From Acetobacter okinawensis (GTDB lineage: Bacteria; Pseudomonadota; Alphaproteobacteria; Acetobacterales; Acetobacteraceae): a stretch of DNA of 64,000 bases. This document shows positions 56,786 through 64,000 of the stretch, in pieces; the stretch's first letter is position 1, and the number at the start of each line of letters is the position of its first letter. The stretch covers positions 1 to 64,000 of the forward strand of contig NZ_JOPJ01000002.1 of the NCBI RefSeq assembly GCF_002153655.1, given 5' to 3'. The notes under the pieces are model-generated. The model was not told the origin of the DNA. It ran no database searches and saw only the letters and a program-made list of their open reading frames with translations. Made by a program: the position numbers and the translations under genes.

Positions 56786-58516
56786 TTAGAACGCAGCCTG
56801 CACACGAGCACCGAGGGAGTTCCCATCGCGACCCATGGTGTTCCACGAAGACGCGCTCATACCACCACCATTGGCAGTGCGGGAAACAATGAAGTGGTTG
56901 AAGTCAAGCATAAAGCGGAAATGGCGGTTGGGATACCAGTTAATACCACCAGACCATACCGTCTGACGACCACCACGAATGTCTGCGGAAACATCGCTGA
57001 AGTCAGTTACGCTGTAACGACCAGTGATTTCCAGCGCACCCCAGTAACCGCGTGAGGGGTCAAATTCATGCTCAACACCGGGAGCACCGAATGCACCTTC
57101 TTTGATGTTATACTCACGACCCTTACCAAACAGAGTGTAGTTAGCAGAACCATAATAGCCCTGAAGGTGAACCGTTTTTTGCGAAATAGAGTCAGGAATT
57201 GTGGAACCGCTTTGCGAAACAGACTGATTACCGCGGTTAATACCAATATTATAATATTCGCCTTTGAGTAACAGTTTTTTCCAACGGAAGCCCAGTTCCG
57301 GACCAGCAGACCATACGGAAGAAGCATTATTAACAACAGCACCAATCAGGTTTGTGCTGGTCAGGTTAACTTCTGGAGACTGGCTAGGCTTATAAGCACG
57401 GCTGCAGGTGCTGCCTGTGCTCCAACTCGTGCAACTTTCTGCAACCTTAAAAGCACTAATGGCAGAAATACCCACGTGTACGTCAATATCTTTTGACACA
57501 TAAGGACGACCAGCGGCACGGAATGTAGCACCTGTCTGGCTATTCGCTACACCGCCGCTATTAGCTGCATTGCTCTTACGGTCACCATAGCTTTGCCCGG
57601 TAAAGTAAGAGGCAATCCACCAGCGTTTTTCGTAATGCAAGCCACCAAAGCTGAAGCGGGCGTCCCCTGCTGCGATCTTACGCACAGCATCGGTAATGGC
57701 GGGACGTTCCATCATTTCGAAGTCGTTCGAGCTTTCGGAGTCTTCTTCCGTCACGCGCGGCTGGAAGTAACCAACCGTCAGGATGGTGTTGTGCAGCCCG
57801 GTATAGTTCAGGTTGGCTTCATACAAACCCTGATCCGTGGAGTTACCATCGGCACCACCTGCACCAAGATCAGGTGTTACGTTAGCAACCCAGTCTTTAT
57901 AGCGGAAGGTAAAGGGAATACGGATACGGCGAGCATTTTCGGTAAAGCCGTTGAAGTCACCATGGGTTTCATTCCCACGCGGACCGCCACCCAGGAAGCC
58001 ACCAAAGTCTTCATGGAACGCAAGACCAACGGAGAAGCCATAAGCGCCGTCTTCGGAGGAGACCGTAAAGCGGCCTTTGGGAAAGCCGACAATCATGCCG
58101 CCAATGCGAACTTCTTCATCAGACGCCGTAGCAGCCTTGAAGTCCTTCCAGGACATGGTGTCACCACGGTCGGACGGAGGGGTGCCTACGCCGGACAGGG
58201 GAGCAACTTTTTTGAGGGGTTCCTGCTCACCGAACTGTACGTTCGGGTCGTAGGTGCCGTCAGCAACATGCATGGTGTTGCGGCCGTGGCCAGCCGCCTG
58301 ACCCATGCGGCCTTTGGTTGAGGTCGCATCGCTTTTTGCCAGCTGATGCTTGAGGGTGACGATCTGCTGCTGCATATCCCGACGCATCTGGGACATTTCG
58401 GCACGCAGCAGGCGAATTTCGGAATCCTCAGTGGAAGCCGCCTCGGCCACAGGAGCGATTCCAGCCAACATAAAAGACGTTAGAGCAACAGAAGAAAAAA
58501 GCGAGTTACAGCGCAT
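56786..58516 (-). CDS. OprP/OprO-like phosphate porin
   Basis: From ATG 58516 the protein has 576 residues with a signal peptide (LTSFMLAGIAPVAEA). A short N-terminal coiled coil follows (IRLLRAEMSQMRRDMQQQIV), then an OprO/OprP-type 16-strand barrel with FNGFTENARRIRIPFTF and a final aromatic residue (VQAAF). It follows pstS by 159 bp, so phosphate uptake through the outer membrane is likely. A start at 58525 adds three residues. Regulation by PhoB is plausible, although no strong Pho box is seen directly upstream. Confidence 0.75.
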   Translation of the reverse strand: MRCNSLFSSVALTSFMLAGIAPVAEAASTEDSEIRLLRAEMSQMRRDMQQQIVTLKHQLAKSDATSTKGRMGQAAGHGRNTMHVADGTYDPNVQFGEQEPLKKVAPLSGVGTPPSDRGDTMSWKDFKAATASDEEVRIGGMIVGFPKGRFTVSSEDGAYGFSVGLAFHEDFGGFLGGGPRGNETHGDFNGFTENARRIRIPFTFRYKDWVANVTPDLGAGGADGNSTDQGLYEANLNYTGLHNTILTVGYFQPRVTEEDSESSNDFEMMERPAITDAVRKIAAGDARFSFGGLHYEKRWWIASYFTGQSYGDRKSNAANSGGVANSQTGATFRAAGRPYVSKDIDVHVGISAISAFKVAESCTSWSTGSTCSRAYKPSQSPEVNLTSTNLIGAVVNNASSVWSAGPELGFRWKKLLLKGEYYNIGINRGNQSVSQSGSTIPDSISQKTVHLQGYYGSANYTLFGKGREYNIKEGAFGAPGVEHEFDPSRGYWGALEITGRYSVTDFSDVSADIRGGRQTVWSGGINWYPNRHFRFMLDFNHFIVSRTANGGGMSASSWNTMGRDGNSLGARVQAAF

Positions 58517-58612
58517 TGTGGCCATTCCATGATAAGAACGATGAGGAGTGAATAACCCGCGCTAACTTTTTTGTGCGTGATGCTTCGGTGATGGTTTCGT
58601 TACGGATTTATT

Positions 58613-58643
58613 AAAAAAAAGCGGCCCGTTTCCGGGCCGCTTT
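58613..58643 (-). terminator. pstS terminator
   Basis: On the minus strand GCGGCCCG-GAAA-CGGGCCGC is followed by eight T. It separates pstS from the porin gene, so read-through or a separate promoter must feed the porin gene. Confidence 0.9.
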
Positions 58644-58684
58644 CCAGTAAGCTCAAATGCGCAGTAAAAATTACAAAGCTTAAC

Positions 58685-59710
58685 TTATTTGCCGCTTTTC
58701 CATGCGGACATAATGCTGTCCTTAACGGCTTTGGGCAGAGGCACATAGTCCAGCTTGGTGGCAATGGCATCACCGTTATTGAAGCTCCAGCTAAAGAACT
58801 TCTGCACAGCCTGATCACGGTCGGGGTTACGGGCAGGAACAGGAACCAGCACGTAAGTTGCAGACATGATCGGCCAAGCTTCCTTGCCATCCGTGTCCAG
58901 CAGGTTCACTGCGAAATGGGAAGCATGGCCCCAGTCAGCAGCCTGTGCAGCGTGGGAGAAGCTGTTCATACCAGCAACAACGCTGGCGCCAGCATGGTTG
59001 CGCAGACGGATGGTGGTCAGGTGGTTACGGCTTGCATAAGCGTATTCCACATAACCAATGCCACCTTCGGTGTTCTGCACGGTTGCGGCAACGCCATCGT
59101 TCCCACGGGCACCCAGGCCACCGGGCCAGCTAATGGATGTGCTCGCACCGTAGTTTTCCTTCCAGGAGGAAGAAGAACCGGCAAGGTAGGACGTGAACAC
59201 AAAGGTTGTGCCCGAACCATCCGCACGGTGAACAGGCGCAATTGCCACTTCCGGCAGCTTGACGCCGGGGTTCAGGGCCGCAATCTTGGGGTCATTCCAA
59301 GATGTGATGGTCCCTGCATAAATATCGGCCAGCACGTCACCGCTCAGCGTGATCGTATCGGGCTTGATACCGCCGGGAATGTTCACAACCGGAACAATGC
59401 CGCCCATAACGGTGGGGAACTGGAACAGATGGTTGGTTTCCAGCTTCTGAGCATCCATGGGAGCGTCAGACGCGCCAAAATCCACCGTGCCAGCCACGAT
59501 CTGGTTCTGACCTGCGCTGGAACCAACGCTCTGGTAGTTAACGGTCACGCCGGTGGCAGACTTGGCAACTGCACCCCAGCCTTCATAGATCGGAGCGGCA
59601 AAGCTGGAACCTGCACCGGTCACGCTCTCGGCCCGAGATGCTGCTGGAAGTGCCGTAAGGAAGGTGGTCATGACGGCCAGACACATCCCAGACCTGACTG
59701 AAAAACGCAT
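58685..59710 (-). CDS. pstS: Phosphate ABC transporter binding protein PstS
   Basis: From ATG 59710 (AGGGAAAAAACCAAC before it) the protein has 341 residues with a signal peptide ending near AASRA. The mature start VTGAGSSFAAPIYEGW and the phosphate-binding GSSAG, DFGASDAPM and RADGSGTTFVF segments identify PstS. It binds phosphate in the periplasm for PstCAB. The transporter's other subunits are not in this window. A Pho box lies between it and phoR. Confidence 0.95.
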   Translation of the reverse strand: MRFSVRSGMCLAVMTTFLTALPAASRAESVTGAGSSFAAPIYEGWGAVAKSATGVTVNYQSVGSSAGQNQIVAGTVDFGASDAPMDAQKLETNHLFQFPTVMGGIVPVVNIPGGIKPDTITLSGDVLADIYAGTITSWNDPKIAALNPGVKLPEVAIAPVHRADGSGTTFVFTSYLAGSSSSWKENYGASTSISWPGGLGARGNDGVAATVQNTEGGIGYVEYAYASRNHLTTIRLRNHAGASVVAGMNSFSHAAQAADWGHASHFAVNLLDTDGKEAWPIMSATYVLVPVPARNPDRDQAVQKFFSWSFNNGDAIATKLDYVPLPKAVKDSIMSAWKSGK

Positions 59711-59824
59711 GTTGGTTTTTTCCCTGAGCCAATTGCAAAAGCTTAACGGCAGCAAAAACGTGCCGTGCTGTTCTGGGTTAAAGTAAGTCCGGGCAAAATG
59801 GTATTATGCTTTCAGGACAATTGG

Positions 59825-59842
59825 GTGACGGTTTTATGACAA
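59825..59842 (-). promoter_or_regulatory. Pho box before pstS
   Basis: The minus strand reads TTGTCATAAAACCGTCAC, nearly the PhoB consensus (two CTGTCAT-like repeats 11 bp apart). A third weaker repeat (TTGTCCT) follows at the same spacing. It is about 115 bp before the pstS start and overlaps no gene. Confidence 0.85.
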
Positions 59843-59850
59843 CCCACTCC

Positions 59851-61110
59851 CTAGCCAATAAGCGGGAGCCATATGCGGCATGTTGTACCTTCACCCACCG
59901 TACTTTCCACACTCAGGCGCCCATCGTGGCGGGCCAGAATCTGCTGTACAATAGCAAGCCCAAGACCACTGCCCTGCACGCTGGCGGCTGTTTTGGCCAC
60001 ACGGTAAAAACGTTCGGTCAAACGGTTGAGGTGCCGCGCAGGAATACCCGGCCCGGTATCCGTAACGCTCAATACCAGCCCGGGTTCAGTAGGCCAGCCT
60101 GCATTTTTGGCAGCACGGGCACAGGCAACCGTAATACCCAAAGGCTCATCATGGCGTTTGCTGCGGTCAAACAGGCCATATTTGAGCGCGTTTTCCACAA
60201 GGTTCATCAGCACCTGCAAAAGCTGGGCCTCATCCCCCTGCACGCACAACTCCTGCACGTCGTCCGCCTGAACCTGAAAACGTACAGGCTTACCCGCGAT
60301 CAGCCCCGCTGCCTCATCCGACAGGCGTTTGAGCAGTTCGGCAATGCCTATTGTTTCTTTGGGTCTATGGTGCTCCTGCATCTGCACGCGTGACAGGTAG
60401 AGCAGACCATCCAGCAGCCGTTGCATCCGCTTGGCCTGCTCGGACATAATACCCAAAAACTCCTGCTGAATGCCCGGATCATCGGCCGCAGGGCCTTGCA
60501 GGGTTTCTATGAATCCCAGCAGGGAGGCCAGTGGCGTACGCAGTTCATGGCTGGCAAACGCCACAAAATCCGTATGCTGGCGCTCAGCCAGAACGGTCTC
60601 CGTCTCATCATGCAGAGCAACAAAAACCAGCGTTGTTCTGGATGAAAACGCCCCCCCTCCCTTACGATAGCCTTCGGAGAGAAACACATCTGGTACGGTT
60701 TTTTTCTGCAACCACGCACGCACCACCCGGTAGTGGGGAATATCCAGCACTATCAGCGCCTCGGCTGGCTGCTGGTCATCTTTTTTCTGCGCCACAAGCC
60801 TGTCCACACAGCTTTGAAAAGCCGGGTGGCGGATAATGCTGCCAATGCTGTTTGTGAACTGCCTTTTGGCCTCGGGCGAAATAACACACGGTAGCCGCGT
60901 GTCATTCAGCACCAGCGTTGCGGCGGGCAGGCAGGCCATGACCTCATCCAGCGTGACGGCAGATGTGCTGTCCCGCCCTATGCGGTTTTTCTGGTTTTCG
61001 GAGTCGTCGGGTAGCGGTTCAAAATGGTTCGAACGCACAAAAAACAGCGGCAAAGCCGCCAACGCGCCACCCCCCGCCATACCGCAGAGTGCCGCCAGCC
61101 AAGCATGCAT
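59851..61110 (-). CDS. phoR: Phosphate-responsive histidine kinase PhoR
   Basis: This 419-residue protein has one N-terminal membrane segment (about 4-24), a PAS-like linker (about 50-180) and kinase motifs: H box FASHELRTPLASL, N box NLVENALKYG, G boxes DTGPGIP and GSGLGLAIV. It phosphorylates PhoB when phosphate is scarce. The gene lies 27 bp after phoB and is oriented the same way. Confidence 0.9.
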   Translation of the reverse strand: MHAWLAALCGMAGGGALAALPLFFVRSNHFEPLPDDSENQKNRIGRDSTSAVTLDEVMACLPAATLVLNDTRLPCVISPEAKRQFTNSIGSIIRHPAFQSCVDRLVAQKKDDQQPAEALIVLDIPHYRVVRAWLQKKTVPDVFLSEGYRKGGGAFSSRTTLVFVALHDETETVLAERQHTDFVAFASHELRTPLASLLGFIETLQGPAADDPGIQQEFLGIMSEQAKRMQRLLDGLLYLSRVQMQEHHRPKETIGIAELLKRLSDEAAGLIAGKPVRFQVQADDVQELCVQGDEAQLLQVLMNLVENALKYGLFDRSKRHDEPLGITVACARAAKNAGWPTEPGLVLSVTDTGPGIPARHLNRLTERFYRVAKTAASVQGSGLGLAIVQQILARHDGRLSVESTVGEGTTCRIWLPLIG

Positions 61111-61137
61111 GATCAGCCGCCCCTTTCTGCGGTGTGT

Positions 61138-61833
61138 TCAGTCCTGATCCTGCACTTTATCCAGTGCATAACCACGCGCCCGCACGGTGCGGATCAGATC
61201 CGCCCCTCCCCCTTCATTCAGGGTCTGCCGCAGACGGCGGATATGCACATCCACTGTGCGCAACTCCACAAAGGAACTGCGCTCCCACGCATGCTTCAAC
61301 AATTCCTCGCGCGAGAATACCTGAGCCGGGTGCGACATCAGGAATTCCAGCAGGCGATATTCGGTCGGCCCCAGAGACAGCAGCCGCCCATCCCGCTCCA
61401 CCTTGTGGCTCACCCGGTCCATGACCAACGTGTCAAACCGCAAGGTTTTATCGACCGGTGGGGCACGCCGCAAAATGGCTTTTACACGGGCAAACAGCGC
61501 GTCCATGCTAAAGGGCTTGACCAGATAGTCGTCCGCCCCGGTATCCAGCCCCCGGATCGTGTCAGCTTCCTCACCCCGGGCGCTGAACATGATAATGGGC
61601 AGGGCCGCTGTTCTGGCCTGCTCACGCAGGCGGCGGCAGACTTCCAGCCCGGAAATACCGGGCAGCATCCAGTCCAGCAGAATCAGGTCAGGCCGACGTT
61701 GCCGCACATACTCCAGTGCAGCCTCTCCATCCGCCGCATGGCGCACCATGTAACCCTGTTTTTCCAGATTGTAGCTAACAAGCCGGGCGAGTGCCGGATC
61801 ATCCTCAACAACCAGAAGATCTGCCTTGTGCAT
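61138..61833 (-). CDS. phoB: Phosphate response regulator PhoB
   Basis: The 231-residue protein consists of a receiver domain (1-120: DLLVVEDDPALARLV, phospho-acceptor D in LILLDWMLPG, KPF at about 110) and an OmpR-type winged helix (about 130-228: LSLGPTEYRLLEFLMSHP, LRTVDVHIRRLRQTL, VRARGYALD). It binds Pho boxes such as the one before pstS. A Pho-box-like sequence 149 bp upstream suggests autoregulation. Confidence 0.92.
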   Translation of the reverse strand: MHKADLLVVEDDPALARLVSYNLEKQGYMVRHAADGEAALEYVRQRRPDLILLDWMLPGISGLEVCRRLREQARTAALPIIMFSARGEEADTIRGLDTGADDYLVKPFSMDALFARVKAILRRAPPVDKTLRFDTLVMDRVSHKVERDGRLLSLGPTEYRLLEFLMSHPAQVFSREELLKHAWERSSFVELRTVDVHIRRLRQTLNEGGGADLIRTVRARGYALDKVQDQD

Positions 61834-61981
61834 ACCAGAATGCCTTTTAAAAACCTGCCACTAGGATATGACGCGCAGATGACAAAAAACAACCGCCCGC
61901 GTGCCCAAAACCCTGCACACACCCCATTATGGCGTAGGGCACATGCATAAAAGCCGCCGTTCACACGGCAAAAACGGCTTT

Positions 61982-61999
61982 GTGAATCTTTTATGACCC
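61982..61999 (-). promoter_or_regulatory. Weak Pho-box-like site before phoB
   Basis: The minus strand reads GGGTCATAAAAGATTCAC. The first half-site and the A-rich spacer match the Pho box, and the second half-site is weaker. The position is suitable for PhoB autoregulation. Confidence 0.5.
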
Positions 62000-62025
62000 A
62001 CCCACAAAACCAGCAGGCCACCAAT

Positions 62026-62052
62026 AAAAAAACCCCGGCACAGTGCCGGGGT
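62026..62052 (-). terminator. purA terminator
   Basis: CCCCGGCA-CTG-TGCCGGGG on the minus strand is followed by seven T, 32 bp after the purA stop. Confidence 0.9.
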
Positions 62053-62084
62053 CTTTCAGATATCTGTCATCAAACCGTCATAAC

Positions 62085-63374
62085 TCAGTCTTCAAACGGA
62101 TCGCGGACCAGAATGGTGTCATCACGGTCCGGACTGGTGGACAGCAGCGTGACCGGAGCCCCTACCAGTTCTTCTACACGGCGCACATATTTAATGGCCT
62201 GAGCTGGCAGGTCGGCCCAGCGACGCGCGCCCTGAGTGGTTTCTTTCCACCCTTCGATTGTCTCATACACCGGGCGAACACGCTGCTGTGCCGCGGAGCC
62301 AGAGGGGAAGCGCTCAATCTTCTGGCCGTCCAGTTCATAGCCGACACAGATGTTGATCTCATCCAGACCATCCAGCACGTCCAGCTTGGTCAGGGCCAGC
62401 CCATTAACACCGCCAACCCGCACGGCATGGCGGACCAGAACAGCATCAAACCAGCCACAGCGGCGCGGGCGCCCCGTAACCGTACCAAACTCATGCCCAC
62501 GCTCACCAAGGCGGCGGCCAATGGCATCATGCAGTTCGGTCGGGAACGGCCCCTCACCCACGCGGGTGCAGTATGCCTTGGCAATGCCCAGCACAAACCC
62601 TGCAGCGGACGGCCCCATGCCAGAACCTGTTCCCGCATTGGCGGCAACGGTGTTGGAGCTGGTAACAAACGGGTAAGTCCCATGGTCCACATCCAGCATG
62701 ACCGCCTGCGCACCCTCGAACAGAATGCGGCGACCGTTGCGGCGCGCATCATCCAGAATGTCCCACGTAGCAGCCATAAAGGGCAGAACCTTGGGAGCAA
62801 CATCGCTCAGGAAGGCAAGCAGCTCTTCCTTGGCAAAGGTTGGCGCGCCTAACCCGGCCAGCAGCGTGTTGTGGTGCAGGAGCAGTTCGTCCAGCTTCCA
62901 GTCCAGCGTTTCGGGCTCGGCCAGATCGCACAGGCGGATGGCACGGCGGGCCACCTTGTCCTCATACGCGGGGCCAATACCACGCCCTGTGGTGCCAATC
63001 TTGCGGTCGCCACGGGCGGCCTCACGCGCACGGTCCAGCGCGCCGTGCACGGGCAGGATAAGGGGGACGTTTTCTGCAATTTTCAGGGTTTCAGGGGTCA
63101 CGTTCAGCCCCTGCTCTGCAATCCGCGCAATTTCGGCCAGCAGAGCCTGCGGGTCCACCACCACACCGTTACCGATAATGCCCAGCTTGCCGCTGACTAC
63201 ACCTGACGGCAGGAGCGACAGCTTGTAAACCTGATTGCCAACCACAAGCGTATGGCCTGCATTGTGCCCGCCCTGAAAACGCACCACCACGTCGGCCCGA
63301 CTGGCCAGCCAGTCAACGATTTTGCCTTTGCCTTCATCGCCCCACTGGGCGCCGATCACGGTTACGTTGGACAT
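62085..63374 (-). CDS. purA: Adenylosuccinate synthetase
   Basis: The 429-residue protein begins with the GTP-binding [17 protein letters not shown] and contains [24 protein letters not shown] and a C-terminal TSPDRDDTI, the usual length and motifs of PurA. It joins IMP and aspartate with GTP in AMP synthesis. It lies 65 bp after hisZ. Confidence 0.97.
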   Translation of the reverse strand: MSNVTVIGAQWGDEGKGKIVDWLASRADVVVRFQGGHNAGHTLVVGNQVYKLSLLPSGVVSGKLGIIGNGVVVDPQALLAEIARIAEQGLNVTPETLKIAENVPLILPVHGALDRAREAARGDRKIGTTGRGIGPAYEDKVARRAIRLCDLAEPETLDWKLDELLLHHNTLLAGLGAPTFAKEELLAFLSDVAPKVLPFMAATWDILDDARRNGRRILFEGAQAVMLDVDHGTYPFVTSSNTVAANAGTGSGMGPSAAGFVLGIAKAYCTRVGEGPFPTELHDAIGRRLGERGHEFGTVTGRPRRCGWFDAVLVRHAVRVGGVNGLALTKLDVLDGLDEINICVGYELDGQKIERFPSGSAAQQRVRPVYETIEGWKETTQGARRWADLPAQAIKYVRRVEELVGAPVTLLSTSPDRDDTILVRDPFED

Positions 63375-63439
63375 AGACGGTCTGCTCCTGAAAAAAACTG
63401 CCTGCTGGTCAAAAAAGAAAAATCACGCCTGAAGGGCTC

Positions 63440-64000
63440 TCAGGCGAGGTCCACCCTGTGGGTGCCGGAAAGAACGCTGCCACACCCAAGCTGGCGGGCC
63501 TCCGCCTCTGCCTGTGCGCCTGAGGCAAAACCGCGCACGGTCGCATAGCCCTGCGTGCGCAGGCTTGCGGCCTCTTGCCGGTTGGCATCCAGCGCCAGAT
63601 ATACGCGGGCGCGGGCCGGGGCGGGGGGAATCATGCGGAAGAGCACATCGGGCCGCAGGGTCAACCCGCAGGCCGGTTCGTTATCATTGCAGATGTAACG
63701 CCCGCCACGCCCCAGCTCTTCCGAGCGGCCCACGGCAAACAGCGTCACACACACACCGGTATGGTATTTCCAGCCCCGGAATTCTACCGGGTCCACGGTC
63801 ATACGCAGGGTCGGACAGATTTCACGCACAGCGGCGACCGTATCAATCAACCGGTCCAGCACAATGCGGGCTTTGGGTGGCAGGCTCAGCTCAGCAAGCA
63901 ACGCCACCGTGTGCTCCGCAGCCCCGGTTGCGTCCAGCAGGGCAATAAGCGTTGCAGCCAGTGCTCCACCATGCTGGGCCACGGCTGCGGCATCCTTGCG
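63440..64000 (-). CDS. hisZ: ATP phosphoribosyltransferase regulatory subunit HisZ (partial)
   Basis: The frame continues past the window end, so only the C-terminal 186 codons or so are present. It shows the class II synthetase-like fold of HisZ without catalysis: DPVEFRGWKYHTGVCVTLFA and the glycine-rich GRSEELGRGGRY. HisZ activates the short form of HisG in histidine synthesis. A hisZ-purA pair is common in Alphaproteobacteria. Confidence 0.85.
   Translation of the reverse strand, partial: RKDAAAVAQHGGALAATLIALLDATGAAEHTVALLAELSLPPKARIVLDRLIDTVAAVREICPTLRMTVDPVEFRGWKYHTGVCVTLFAVGRSEELGRGGRYICNDNEPACGLTLRPDVLFRMIPPAPARARVYLALDANRQEAASLRTQGYATVRGFASGAQAEAEARQLGCGSVLSGTHRVDLA

Noticed and set aside
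1-64000. CRISPR arrays, rRNA genes, insertion sequences
   Set aside because: I saw no regularly spaced repeats, rRNA sequences or transposase genes in the window.

Overview
The window looks like a chromosome segment of an acetic acid bacterium (Acetobacteraceae, most like Acetobacter). This rests on the gene content and protein style of the host part: phoBR-pstS with an OprP-like porin, a cydDCABX operon, the hisZ-purA pair and a type 2 argC. The genus is an inference. Positions 1-897 hold a broken integrase from an older element. Positions 898-40502 are a temperate prophage of about 39.6 kb. From 40503 to the end the sequence is ordinary chromosome.

The prophage sits in a tRNA-Val(GAC) gene (40457-40531, minus strand). 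An identical 53-bp repeat (898-950 and 40450-40502), covering the 3' part of the tRNA, marks its two ends. Its gene order resembles P22-like podoviruses. Reading leftward on the minus strand from 31.8 kb come early genes (Cro-like, SSB, HTH proteins, GapR-like, RuvC-like, DUF1376-like), terminase, a portal encoded by two overlapping ORFs, scaffold, coat, adaptor and gp10-like tail protein, ejection proteins (one with a transglycosylase domain), a tail fibre and a lysis cassette (coiled-coil membrane protein, endolysin, holin candidate, Rz/Rz1-like pair). An inserted block at 11.1-14.8 kb carries an HNH nuclease, a GNAT protein, two Rap1a-like proteins, three ribbon-helix-helix proteins and a Rha antirepressor. 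It resembles P22 immI and lies in the comparable place within the late genes. A CI-like repressor (31887) and two pairs of matching operators (31.8 and 33.0 kb) form the main switch. From 33.1 to 40.3 kb a chain of stop/start-overlapping small plus-strand genes, including a RecT-like protein and a Lar-like protein, ends in an excisionase candidate and the integrase. Most structural and lysis functions can be recognised, so the prophage may be functional, apart from the 5' end of one tail gene.

The host part carries an N-formylglutamate amidohydrolase, htpG, mazG (divergent from argC), an SDR reductase, the cytochrome bd oxidase operon with its CydDC exporter and two very small membrane proteins, an acrylyl-CoA reductase-like MDR, a CorC/HlyC-family membrane protein, a glycine-zipper lipoprotein, a phosphate-starvation module (phoB-phoR-pstS-porin, with a strong Pho box before pstS), purA, and the 3' part of hisZ cut by the window end. 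Several hairpin terminators separate these units.
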